Source: Bacillota bacterium (GTDB taxonomy: Bacteria > Bacillota > Clostridia > Oscillospirales > Ruminococcaceae). Taken from it: a stretch of 5,109 bases of DNA. The stretch spans positions 1 to 5,109 of the forward strand of contig JAEWYJ010000246.1 of NCBI GenBank assembly GCA_023395695.1, written 5' to 3'. Position 1 is the first letter of the stretch; every line of letters starts with the position of its first letter. Below, one piece after another: positions 1 to 5,109 of this stretch. The position numbers were made by a program, and so were the translations under genes. Under the pieces are notes generated by a model. That model worked only from the letters and a program-made list of their open reading frames with translations, was not told the DNA's origin and ran no database searches.

Positions 1-1
1 G

Positions 2-67
2 CTTATACTGGAGTCCGCCATTATCCGCGCTATGCGCGCGCTGCAAAAGGGCGGGGTAACATGTTGA
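2..67 (+). CDS. C-terminal end of an upstream protein (partial)
   Basis: An open frame enters from the left edge and runs 21 codons to a TGA at 65-67, ending ...RALQKGGVTC. The visible tail is mostly one predicted amphipathic helix (LILESAIIRAMRAL). Its stop overlaps the start of the next gene (ATGTTGA, 61-67), an arrangement typical of translational coupling, which supports this frame as a real gene rather than chance. The helix faintly resembles the C-terminal helix of M20-type dipeptidases, but 21 residues are too few to name a family. The true 5' end lies outside the window. Confidence 0.6.
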   Translation, partial: LILESAIIRAMRALQKGGVTC

Positions 68-669
68 TAAAAGTCCGGCAGCCCATCATTGTAGAAGGGC
101 GGTATGACCGCATCCGGCTGGCGCCGCTTATCGACGGCGTTATTATCGAAACCGGCGGCTTTCGCATTTTTAAGGATAAGGCGCTGCTTGCTTCGCTGCG
201 GCACCTTGCCGGTACGACGGGGCTTATTCTGCTCACCGATTCGGATCAGGCGGGCTTTCGTATCCGCAGCTTTCTAAAAAACGCACTGGGACCAAAGGCA
301 AAGCTGACGCAGGTCTACATTCCAAGCGTCAGGGGCGTCGAGCGCCGCAAACAGGTCCCCTCGGCCGAGGGGCTTTTGGGCGTGGAGGGCATGGACACCG
401 AAACGCTGCGCGCCGCCTTTTTGCGGGCGGGGGTCGGCTGTGAAGCGGTCGTGCAGAAAAGCGATCTCTCCACCGCAGATCTGTTTGAGGCCGGCCTGAC
501 CGGAAAGCCTGAGAGCGCCGCCCGCCGCCGCGCACTGCTGCGCCGGCTGCGGCTGCCGGAGCGGCTGTCCAATTCCGCCATGCTTGCCATGCTCAACACG
601 CTGCTCACCCGCGAGGAGTTTTTAGCGCTGGCGGCAGAGCTGCCGCAGTCCGCGCATCAAGCACACTAA
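61..669 (+). CDS. rnmV: RNase M5-like Toprim/DUF4093 protein
   Basis: 202 aa, close to the usual size of RNase M5 (about 180-190 aa). RNase M5 is the cytoplasmic endonuclease that trims precursor 5S rRNA in Firmicutes. The N-terminal Toprim domain spans roughly residues 7-95: the metal-binding Glu is E12 in IIVEGRYD, and the DxD motif is D60/D62 in LLTDSDQAGFRIR. The linker ERRKQVPSAEGLLGVEGM (94-111) matches the link into the C-terminal DUF4093 half (about 112-195), a region rich in Arg and Leu. All Toprim catalytic acids are present, so activity is expected. The ATG at 61 overlaps the previous stop by 7 nt and has only a weak GGGCGGGG-like ribosome site, which suggests coupling to the upstream gene. 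In many Firmicutes rnmV sits beside ksgA; here an MBOAT gene follows after 13 nt. Family call is firm; 5S rRNA as the substrate is inferred from the family. Confidence 0.85.
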   Translation: MLIKVRQPIIVEGRYDRIRLAPLIDGVIIETGGFRIFKDKALLASLRHLAGTTGLILLTDSDQAGFRIRSFLKNALGPKAKLTQVYIPSVRGVERRKQVPSAEGLLGVEGMDTETLRAAFLRAGVGCEAVVQKSDLSTADLFEAGLTGKPESAARRRALLRRLRLPERLSNSAMLAMLNTLLTREEFLALAAELPQSAHQAH

Positions 670-675
670 AGGAGG
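670..675 (+). promoter_or_regulatory. Strong Shine-Dalgarno for the MBOAT gene
   Basis: AGGAGG lies 7 nt before the ATG at 683 and directly after the TAA of the preceding gene. It fixes the start of the MBOAT gene and shows that the gene has efficient translation signals despite its degenerate active site. Confidence 0.85.
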
Positions 676-682
676 GAGCGCC

Positions 683-2014
683 ATGCAGTTTATTGACCTT
701 GGCTTTTTATTCTTGCTGCTGCCTGTATCGGCGGCGGTCTATTACTGCGTTCCCAACCGGTACAAGCCCGCCGTTTTGCTGAGCCTCTCGGTCTGCTTTT
801 ATTATCTGATGCAGCCGGGCTTTATCTGGCTGCCGCTTACCGTCCTGCCCGACTGCCTGCTGCTGGCGCATATGAACCACAGCGCACCGGAAAGCCCTAA
901 AAACCTGCTGCTTGCTCGGCTATGCGTCCTTAAAAATATTATTGTCATGCTGGTTTTCGGGGTCTTAGGGCCTGTTACGCAGCAAACCGCAGCGCCGGTG
1001 GGCGCTATGGTGATATCGCTTGCGCTGATCGATCTGCTCGTTTTACAGCACCGGGGCGCCGCCAAATTTCCTTCGCCCGTTAAAACAGCCTGCGGCACGC
1101 TGTTTTTTGCGCGTTTTAATTACGGGCCGGTCGGCCCGGCGCAAGGGCTTATCGCACAGCTGGACGCGCCTGCGCCGTCGCTGTCGCGCATTGCCAAGGG
1201 GATTATGCTGCTGATCACCGGCGTAGCCAAGCAGGTGGTTCTTTCGGAGCAATTTTTTGCACTTTTAAAAACAATCTCCCGCCTGCCTCCGGAGCGGTTT
1301 TCGGCCGCGCTGAGCTGGCTGTGCGCGTTGTGCAGTGCGCTGGGGCTGTATTTTTCGCTCTCGGCCTTTAGCAATATCGCAAGGGGTATCGGCGATATTT
1401 TTTCGCTCAAATTGCCCCGCATGCTGTATTATCCGTTTCAGGCGCGCAGCATCCGCGAATATGTCTACCGGCTCAACATGCCGCTGGAAGATACTGTATT
1501 TAGGCTTGTTTTCCCAAATAACGACCGTACCGTCAACGACGGGCGAAGCTATCTGATCTCGTTTTTTATGCCGCTGCTTCTGGGGCTGTGGCTTTCGCCC
1601 TCGGGCGGGTTCCTGCTGTGGGGCGGCTATTTGGCCTGTCTGGTGCTGCTCGACTGGCTGGTGCTGCGGCACATCCCGGTGCCGCTGGGCTTTGTCGCAC
1701 GCATTACCACCTTTGTCATTACGCTGCCCGCCTATGTGCTGATGCTGCCCACCACGCTGGGCAACCGCTTTGCCATGATTACCGCTATGCTGGGCCTAGG
1801 GGGTACCCCGCTCTTAAACGACGCGGTCATCTATCTTTTTTCGTCTAACTTTATATTAATCGTCGTAGGGGTACTGGCCTGCTCAAATGTTTTTGACCTG
1901 CTGGGCCGTGCCACCGAGCAGCAGTTCCCGCGGCTGTGGTGGGTCGGCTCCTCGCTGGCGCATCTGGCGCTGCTGGTGGTCGCCACATCCTTTTTGCTCT
2001 GGAACGTGAGGTGA
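683..2014 (+). CDS. AlgI-like MBOAT membrane protein with degenerate active site
   Basis: 443 aa, slightly shorter than typical AlgI/DltB-like MBOATs (about 460-500 aa), with roughly 10-12 hydrophobic segments. MBOAT landmarks align in order: an N-terminus like MLFNSxxFLLFFLP (MQFIDLGFLFLLLP), the GPV/GP segment at 145-160 (NYGPVGPAQGLIAQL), the segment IAKGIMLLITGVAKQVVLSEQ at about 170-190, SAFSNIARGIGDIFSLKLP (227-245) in place of the usual GYSDIAIGLA-type segment, and YYPFQARSIREY (249-260) in place of FNRPYLARSITEF. Catalytic positions are altered: the RWHISL motif reads RLNMPL (263-268), and the LWHGA motif reads LWLSPS (302-307), putting Leu304 where the invariant His (His322 of AlgI, His336 of DltB, from memory) belongs. 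Asn265 may still echo the Asn found at the first site of many eukaryotic MBOATs. Working members move acyl groups across the membrane to a polymer. By sequence this one is unlikely to use standard chemistry and may be a pseudo-enzyme or scaffold. It is paired with the next gene. Confidence 0.8.
   Translation: MQFIDLGFLFLLLPVSAAVYYCVPNRYKPAVLLSLSVCFYYLMQPGFIWLPLTVLPDCLLLAHMNHSAPESPKNLLLARLCVLKNIIVMLVFGVLGPVTQQTAAPVGAMVISLALIDLLVLQHRGAAKFPSPVKTACGTLFFARFNYGPVGPAQGLIAQLDAPAPSLSRIAKGIMLLITGVAKQVVLSEQFFALLKTISRLPPERFSAALSWLCALCSALGLYFSLSAFSNIARGIGDIFSLKLPRMLYYPFQARSIREYVYRLNMPLEDTVFRLVFPNNDRTVNDGRSYLISFFMPLLLGLWLSPSGGFLLWGGYLACLVLLDWLVLRHIPVPLGFVARITTFVITLPAYVLMLPTTLGNRFAMITAMLGLGGTPLLNDAVIYLFSSNFILIVVGVLACSNVFDLLGRATEQQFPRLWWVGSSLAHLALLVVATSFLLWNVR
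2008..2014 (+). promoter_or_regulatory. Shine-Dalgarno deciding the start of the DHHW-like gene
   Basis: GAGGTGA ends 5 nt before the ATG at 2020 and contains the TGA stop of the MBOAT gene. This favours ATG 2020 over the upstream in-frame ATG at 1936, which lies inside the MBOAT coding region and would add a long stretch with no signal-peptide character. Confidence 0.75.
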
Positions 2015-2019
2015 GTCTT

Positions 2020-3108
2020 ATGCTGACAAAACGCATTATTTCCGCCCTGATGGTCGGGCTGATTCTGGTGGCGGGCACAATGACCGCAGCAAAGGCTATC
2101 GGCAGAGGCTATCTGCCGTCCTCGGTGCGGGATATCGGCAATTGGGCCGACCACGCTGTCTGGCGGCAGTTAAGGAGCTTCGACCGCCTGACACAGCTGG
2201 CCCCCACAATGCTGCTGGCCGGCGGCGCCAAAGAGCAGGACGGTATCTTCATTACAAAAGACTATCTGCTCGAAAATATTGCGGCGGAAAATGCCGCCGT
2301 GCTCGAGCAAAACCTGGCGGGGGTTGAGGGTTTTTTAGCCACACACAACATTCCGGCGACTTTTTTGCTGATTCCGACAGCCTGCGTCATTAAGCAACAG
2401 GAGCTTCCTTCACGCGCCGAGCTTTATAACCAAAAGGCGCTGATTGCCGACTGCTATGCCCGTCTTTCGGGCAAGGCCGGCACCGCAGACGCCTATGGCA
2501 AGCTGTTTGCGGCCAAGGAGCAGTATACCTATTTCCGAACCGAATCCAACCTCACCGGGCTGGGCGGCTATTACGTTTACACGGCGCTGGCGCCGCGTAT
2601 GGGCTATACGGCACGCGCGCTCGACCAGTTTGAAGTCGAGCAGCTGGCCGACGACTATTACGGAGCGCTTTATCAGCGCTCCAGTTACAAGGGTACCGAC
2701 CCGGATCTGCTGACGCTCTACCGTTTTTCGCGTTATTCCCGGCAATATCAGCTTTCGCTTGTCAATAACGGTGAGAAAAAGAACTATTATACGCTGTTCC
2801 CCACCCATTTAGCCCAGCTGGGCCAGCCAAAATCGGTTCTGCTGGGCGGCTTTGGGCAACGGATGGATATCTCGGTGGTGTCGCCCTTTGAAGAGTCTCT
2901 GCTGATCTTCGGGGATGAAACGGCGCTGTCCTATCTGCCATTTCTCGTCGTGCATTATGGCAATATTACGATGGTCGACCTTGAGAGCTGCCCGGATGAC
3001 ATGCTGGCTGCTCTGGTGTCCGACGAGTACGATCAGGTGCTTTTTGCTTACTCGGTAGACAAATTTATTCACGAGCCCGTGACTGCCCGCGCCGTCCTGC
3101 TGCAATAG
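2020..3108 (+). CDS. DHHW/AlgX-like SGNH-fold protein lacking catalytic residues
   Basis: 362 aa from the ATG at 2020. The N-terminus is a signal peptide or membrane anchor: MLTKR, a hydrophobic core at about 7-23, then AKA at 24-26 as a possible cleavage site. The body follows DHHW-family proteins, the usual partners of MBOAT O-acyltransferases: KEQDGIFITKDYLLENI (71-87), FLLIPTACVI (115-124), a DxxGKL region near 157, FEVEQLADDYYGALYQRSSYKG (204-225), VLLGGFGQRMDI (273-284), and the C-terminal SLLIFGDETALSYLPFL...HYGNITMVDL...VLFAYSV. The diagnostic RTDHHWTTLGAYYAY-type block is present but reads RTESNLTGLGGYYVY (173-187), so Asp-His-His-Trp is Glu-Ser-Asn-Leu. The nucleophile motif GDS/KDS reads GDE (298-300), with Glu in place of Ser. 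The N-terminal ENRxL segment of the family is also not recognisable. The fold looks kept and SGNH catalysis looks lost. It probably acts outside the membrane with the MBOAT protein; its present function is unknown. Confidence 0.75.
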   Translation: MLTKRIISALMVGLILVAGTMTAAKAIGRGYLPSSVRDIGNWADHAVWRQLRSFDRLTQLAPTMLLAGGAKEQDGIFITKDYLLENIAAENAAVLEQNLAGVEGFLATHNIPATFLLIPTACVIKQQELPSRAELYNQKALIADCYARLSGKAGTADAYGKLFAAKEQYTYFRTESNLTGLGGYYVYTALAPRMGYTARALDQFEVEQLADDYYGALYQRSSYKGTDPDLLTLYRFSRYSRQYQLSLVNNGEKKNYYTLFPTHLAQLGQPKSVLLGGFGQRMDISVVSPFEESLLIFGDETALSYLPFLVVHYGNITMVDLESCPDDMLAALVSDEYDQVLFAYSVDKFIHEPVTARAVLLQ

Positions 3109-3172
3109 CCCGGCATGTCAATTTACCGCCCCGGCCCCGTAAGATGACTTGAACCTGCCAGAATATAATTCA

Positions 3173-3197
3173 AGGCTTCGGGCAATGCCCGAAGCCT
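3173..3197 (+). terminator. Hairpin at the end of the rnmV-MBOAT-DHHW gene string
   Basis: A perfect inverted repeat AGGCTTCGGGC-AAT-GCCCGAAGCCT gives an 11-bp GC-rich stem with a 3-nt loop, 64 nt after the stop at 3108. Downstream is TCTTG rather than a clean T-run, so intrinsic termination may be inefficient. On the opposite strand the stem is followed by a T-richer TTGAATTATATT. Its position between two same-strand genes suits an operon end. Confidence 0.65.
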
Positions 3198-3340
3198 CTT
3201 GAAAAAACGCCGGCAACACTTTGTGGCAGCCTTGCGAAGTCGGCCAATACGTCAAACAAAGGGTCTGCCTGCTCTTTAAAAAACATGGCACAACCCCTGC
3301 GTTAGCCGCAAAGAACCATCAAACAAAAATTAGCAGAGAG

Positions 3341-3345
3341 AGGAG
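3341..3345 (+). promoter_or_regulatory. Shine-Dalgarno for the GNAT gene
   Basis: AGGAG within AGAGAGGAGA lies 8 nt before the ATG at 3354 and supports that start. No convincing -35/-10 pair was found between the hairpin at 3197 and this site, so how the GNAT gene is transcribed is unresolved. Confidence 0.75.
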
Positions 3346-3353
3346 ACGCTTTT

Positions 3354-3938
3354 ATGCCCCAGCCTGTTGTCATCCGCCCCGCCGTACCGGAGGATGCCGA
3401 AGCGTTGCTCGAAATTTACGCGCCTTATGTTCGGAACACCGCCATTTCGTTTGAATATGCCGTGCCATCGGCGCCGGAATTTGCCGGGCGCATCCGCAGC
3501 ACTTTAGCCCGGTACCCCTATCTGGTGGCGCGGCAGAATGATAAAATTGTGGGCTACGCTTACGCGTCGGCCTTTAAAAGCCGCGCCGCTTATGACCGGG
3601 CGGTTGAAACCAGCGTCTATGTCTCCCAAGCCTGCCGCGGCGGCGGCATAGGCCGCGCACTCTACGAAAAGCTTGAAGCAGTGCTGCAGTGCCAGAACAT
3701 TTTAAACCTCAACGCCTGCATCGCCTGGCCATCTGGCGAAGACCCGCATCTGTCCACCGACAGCGCAAGCTTCCACGCGCGTCTGGGCTACGAAAAGGTG
3801 GCGCACTTTCACCGGTGCGGCTTTAAATTCAACACCTGGTACGATATGATCTGGATGGAAAAGCTGCTGGGTGCGCATTGCGCCACCCCCGCACCGGTTC
3901 GCCCGTTTTTGGAGGTCTGGCACGATTGCTTTGGCTAG
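3354..3938 (+). CDS. GNAT acetyltransferase, phosphinothricin acetyltransferase-like
   Basis: 194 aa, a single GNAT domain. The start VVIRPAVPEDAEALLEIYAPYV (5-26) is the usual beta1-alpha1 entry of PAT/Bar-like enzymes, and ISFEYAVPSAPEFAGRI (31-47) matches the substrate-side segment of that subfamily. SVYVSQACRGGGIGRALYEKL (87-107) is the acetyl-CoA pyrophosphate-binding motif with RGGGIG intact. LNACIAWPSGEDPHLSTDS (119-137) followed by FHARLGYEKVAHFHRCGFKFNTWYDMIWMEK (140-170) matches the clostridial PAT-like group with the extended loop before FHxxLGY. A tail of about 24 residues follows. The family transfers acetyl from acetyl-CoA to primary amines such as phosphinothricin, methionine sulfone/sulfoximine or related amino acids; the substrate here is not determinable. 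It acts in the cytoplasm. It stands alone after a hairpin and converges on the phzF-like gene with 76 bp between stops. Confidence 0.88.
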   Translation: MPQPVVIRPAVPEDAEALLEIYAPYVRNTAISFEYAVPSAPEFAGRIRSTLARYPYLVARQNDKIVGYAYASAFKSRAAYDRAVETSVYVSQACRGGGIGRALYEKLEAVLQCQNILNLNACIAWPSGEDPHLSTDSASFHARLGYEKVAHFHRCGFKFNTWYDMIWMEKLLGAHCATPAPVRPFLEVWHDCFG

Positions 3939-3976
3939 ACTGTCGCCGGCGTCATTTCTCTCGCTTTAAAGTGCCA

Positions 3977-3999
3977 TACAGCTATCTGTAGACCTTTTT
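3977..3999 (+). terminator. Weak hairpin plus T-run after the GNAT gene
   Basis: TACAG-CTAT-CTGTA (3977-3990) is followed after three bases by CTTTTT (3994-3999). The stem is only 5 bp and AT-containing, so this is a marginal terminator candidate, noted because it sits in the 76-bp gap between two convergent genes where termination is expected. Confidence 0.3.
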
Positions 4000-4014
4000 G
4001 CCGACGACGCCGCG

Positions 4015-4881
4015 CTATATCAGCGTAGCGCTGCCTTTAATACGCGTTGCCGTAATCGTGCCGCCGCTGAGAAAAACCTCCGACGTAATGACGCTGGGTC
4101 TGCCCATTGCAAAGCCCTGCAAAATTTTAAAGCTGTTCCAGCCCTGCTGCACCGGCACAACCGTCCGTTGTGCGAGATAGGCCCCCAGCGCCGAGGCTGC
4201 AACGCCGGTGGCGGGGTCTTCGGCATAGCCTGCACGCTTCGGGAACTGGCGCGCATAGAATACCGGCGTGCCGCCGTCATCCGGGCCAGGCGCAAACGGA
4301 TAAAAGCCGGTGGTATCGTAGTCGTCGCAAAGCTGCCAGAGATATTCAAAATCCGGGCAAAGGCTGTCGAGCGTTTCCCGGCTCTTTAGCGGCACCATCA
4401 GTTTTTGACGCGAGGTGGCTACCGATCCGATTGGATACGGCCCCAGCGCCTGTACGTCGATGCCCAGCGCCCTGCATACGGCCTGCGGCGAAGGGTTCTT
4501 CTCTGAAAAAACAGGCAGGAACTGTGCCACAGCCACATCAATTTCCTCTCCGCGCCAGGCCCATTCGGCGCTGACAACGCCAAGCTGTGTCTCAAACCGT
4601 ATCGGGCTGGCCATCGCCATGCCCTCCCGCACCAAAACCGTTGCGCAACCCACGGTAGCATGCACGCACATACCCATTTCATGCAGCGGCACAAAATAGC
4701 GCAGCTTAAAATCACATGCCGGATTTTCCGGCGGGCAGACAAAAGCGGTCTCCTGCATAAACGCCTTTGCCATAGCCTGCATTTCTGCGGTGGTGTACCG
4801 CTGTGCATCCAGAACCACCGGACAGGGATTGCCACCCCCCTGCCCAAACGCAAATACCACCGTGTGAACAACCCGTTCCAT
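4015..4881 (-). CDS. PhzF-family isomerase/epimerase-like protein
   Basis: 288 aa, the usual length for the PhzF/YddE fold (two diaminopimelate-epimerase-like halves). Signatures in order: GNPCPVVLDA (18-27), QETAFV (43-48) with the catalytic Glu at 44, MCVHATVGCA (71-80) with His74, AEDPATGVAASALGAYLA (220-237) with Asp222, and a C-terminal LQGFAMGRPSVI (254-265). Family members isomerise or epimerise small acids through Glu-based acid/base chemistry. PhzF itself acts on trans-2,3-dihydro-3-hydroxyanthranilate in phenazine synthesis, but most bacterial homologues have no known substrate. No phenazine genes are nearby, so phenazine synthesis should not be inferred. Two conserved positions differ from the family: CGHAT is CVHAT (Val73), and the Ser after EDPATG (Ser213 of PhzF, from memory) is Val227. 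The gene is monocistronic within the window, has a strong AAAGGAGG site and its own promoter. Confidence 0.88.
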   Translation of the reverse strand: MERVVHTVVFAFGQGGGNPCPVVLDAQRYTTAEMQAMAKAFMQETAFVCPPENPACDFKLRYFVPLHEMGMCVHATVGCATVLVREGMAMASPIRFETQLGVVSAEWAWRGEEIDVAVAQFLPVFSEKNPSPQAVCRALGIDVQALGPYPIGSVATSRQKLMVPLKSRETLDSLCPDFEYLWQLCDDYDTTGFYPFAPGPDDGGTPVFYARQFPKRAGYAEDPATGVAASALGAYLAQRTVVPVQQGWNSFKILQGFAMGRPSVITSEVFLSGGTITATRIKGSATLI

Positions 4882-4888
4882 AAAACAG

Positions 4889-4896
4889 CCTCCTTT
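4889..4896 (-). promoter_or_regulatory. Strong Shine-Dalgarno for the phzF-like gene
   Basis: Read on the minus strand, AAAGGAGG lies 7 nt before the ATG whose first base is 4881. It fixes the start at MERVVHTVVF. Confidence 0.85.
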
Positions 4897-4918
4897 TTAT
4901 CCGGTTCTTGTCAATACG

Positions 4919-4947
4919 ATAGTAGCATCCCCGCATGGGGCTGTCAA
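4919..4947 (-). promoter_or_regulatory. Sigma-A-type promoter of the phzF-like gene
   Basis: On the minus strand, a perfect -35 box TTGACA (4942-4947) is separated by exactly 17 nt from a -10 box TACTAT (4919-4924). The start site should fall near 4912, giving a leader of about 30 nt before the ATG that includes the ribosome site. The spacer holds CCCC-GCAT-GGGG (4929-4940 on the plus strand), a short inverted repeat that could be a repressor site. Confidence 0.8.
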
Positions 4948-4962
4948 CACACAGGGCACGGT

Positions 4963-5086
4963 ACAGACGCCCGGGGCAAACTATATAGTCAAACCACCAG
5001 AAAACCAAGTGGTATGACTATATCTTGCGGTCAGATTTGTCGGGCAAACCAGATGTTGTTATGCAGTTTGCCTTAAACAGACGCCC
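4963..5086. repeat. Nested repeat block bounded by 10-bp direct repeats
   Basis: The perfect direct repeat ACAGACGCCC occurs at 4963-4972 and 5077-5086. Just inside lie 8-bp inverted repeats, GGCAAACT (4975-4982) and AGTTTGCC (5065-5072), with an extra GGGCAAAC at 5042-5049 that repeats 4974-4981. The centre holds a large imperfect palindrome (4983-5023). The 104 bases between the direct repeats resemble a miniature inverted-repeat element with a 10-bp target duplication, but the inverted repeats are short and sit 2-4 bases in from the ends. A multi-site regulatory region is the alternative. No coding sequence overlaps it convincingly. Confidence 0.45.
4983..5023. repeat. 15-bp inverted repeat with 11-base loop (possible paired GntR-type operator)
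   Basis: Arms ATATAGTCAAACCAC (4983-4997) and GTGGTATGACTATAT (5009-5023) pair at 14 of 15 positions around an 11-base loop. Each arm separately fits the TNGTNNNACNA pattern known for FadR/GntR-type regulators: TAGTCAAACCA (4986-4996) and TGGTATGACTA (5010-5020). As a transcript it would form a stable AT-rich stem without a strong T-run, so an operator or element-internal palindrome is preferred over a terminator. It lies about 70-110 bases upstream of the predicted phzF start site. Confidence 0.5.
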
Positions 5087-5109
5087 TTGGTACGCAAAAG
5101 GATTGCCCG

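Noticed and set aside
1936..2019. In-frame upstream ATG (1936) as the start of the DHHW-like gene
   Set aside because: It lies within the MBOAT coding region and lacks a ribosome site. ATG 2020 has GAGGTGA at 5-nt spacing and begins a proper signal peptide.
3164..3169. Perfect TATAAT as a -10 box for the GNAT gene
   Set aside because: No -35 element lies 16-18 nt upstream and there is no extended -10 TG. Transcription would start inside the hairpin at 3173-3197.
3221..3454. Plus-strand open frame of 77 codons before and into the GNAT gene
   Set aside because: Its product has no recognisable family, it lacks a clear ribosome site, and it overlaps the well-supported GNAT start in another frame.
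4909..4914. Second minus-strand TTGACA downstream of the phzF promoter
   Set aside because: No -10 box at suitable spacing before the ribosome site. It repeats the -35 hexamer 33 bases away and might at most be part of an operator.
4660..5076. 138-codon plus-strand open frame across the phzF start and intergenic region
   Set aside because: It is antisense to a clear PhzF coding region and runs through its promoter; the translation has no family features.
4963..5086. Integron attC site
   Set aside because: The core sites RYYYAAC and GTTRRRY are not present at the ends; GGCAAAC does not fit, and there is no integrase or cassette context.
5061..5109. ATG-started frame open to the right edge (MQFALNRRPWYAKG...)
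   Set aside because: No ribosome site upstream, it overlaps the repeat block, and 16 residues are too few to judge; needs sequence beyond the edge.
5024..5109. Minus-strand frame entering from the right edge (GNPFAYQGRLFKANC... ending at the TAG in the palindrome)
   Set aside because: Only 29 codons are visible with no recognisable family, and it crosses the repeat block; a real gene end cannot be excluded but is not supported.

Overview
The window looks like chromosomal DNA of a fairly GC-rich member of the Clostridia/Firmicutes, perhaps Oscillospirales. The evidence is strong AGGAGG-type ribosome binding sites, an RNase M5-type Toprim protein (a Firmicutes hallmark), an AlgI-like MBOAT gene paired with a DHHW/SGNH-type gene, and a GNAT of the phosphinothricin-acetyltransferase type with clostridial-style motifs. 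Genus cannot be assigned from the sequence alone.

Layout. Positions 1-3108 form one tightly packed plus-strand gene string: the last codons of an upstream gene (to 67), an RNase M5-like gene (61-669) overlapping it by 7 nt, a polytopic MBOAT membrane protein (683-2014), and a secreted or anchored DHHW/SGNH-like partner (2020-3108) with a 5-nt gap. A perfect 11-bp hairpin (3173-3197) follows and probably ends the transcript. After a 245-bp gap comes a lone plus-strand GNAT acetyltransferase (3354-3938). A PhzF-family isomerase-like gene faces it on the minus strand (4015-4881), with only 76 bp between the two stop codons. The phzF-like gene has a near-consensus sigma-A promoter (4919-4947). 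The last 160 bases hold no convincing gene but a dense set of nested direct and inverted repeats.

How the genes work together. MBOAT plus AlgX/DHHW-type pairs normally O-acetylate (or otherwise O-acylate) an exported polymer: the MBOAT passes the acyl group across the membrane and the SGNH/DHHW protein places it on the polymer. Here the fold-level landmarks of both partners are easy to align, yet the catalytic residues are replaced in both. In the MBOAT, the invariant WHG His is Leu and the WHIS motif reads LNMP. In the partner, DHHW reads ESNL and the GDS/KDS nucleophile motif reads GDE. Both reading frames are intact and the translation signals are good, so this looks like a pair that lost its chemistry together but kept its structure. 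This is the most unusual thing in the window. The PhzF-like protein also departs from its family at active-site positions, although its catalytic Glu, His and Asp are kept. A second item worth checking is the 4963-5086 repeat block, which has the geometry of a tiny MITE-like element or of a paired GntR-type operator region.

No rRNA, tRNA, CRISPR array, transposase gene or recognisable riboswitch was seen.
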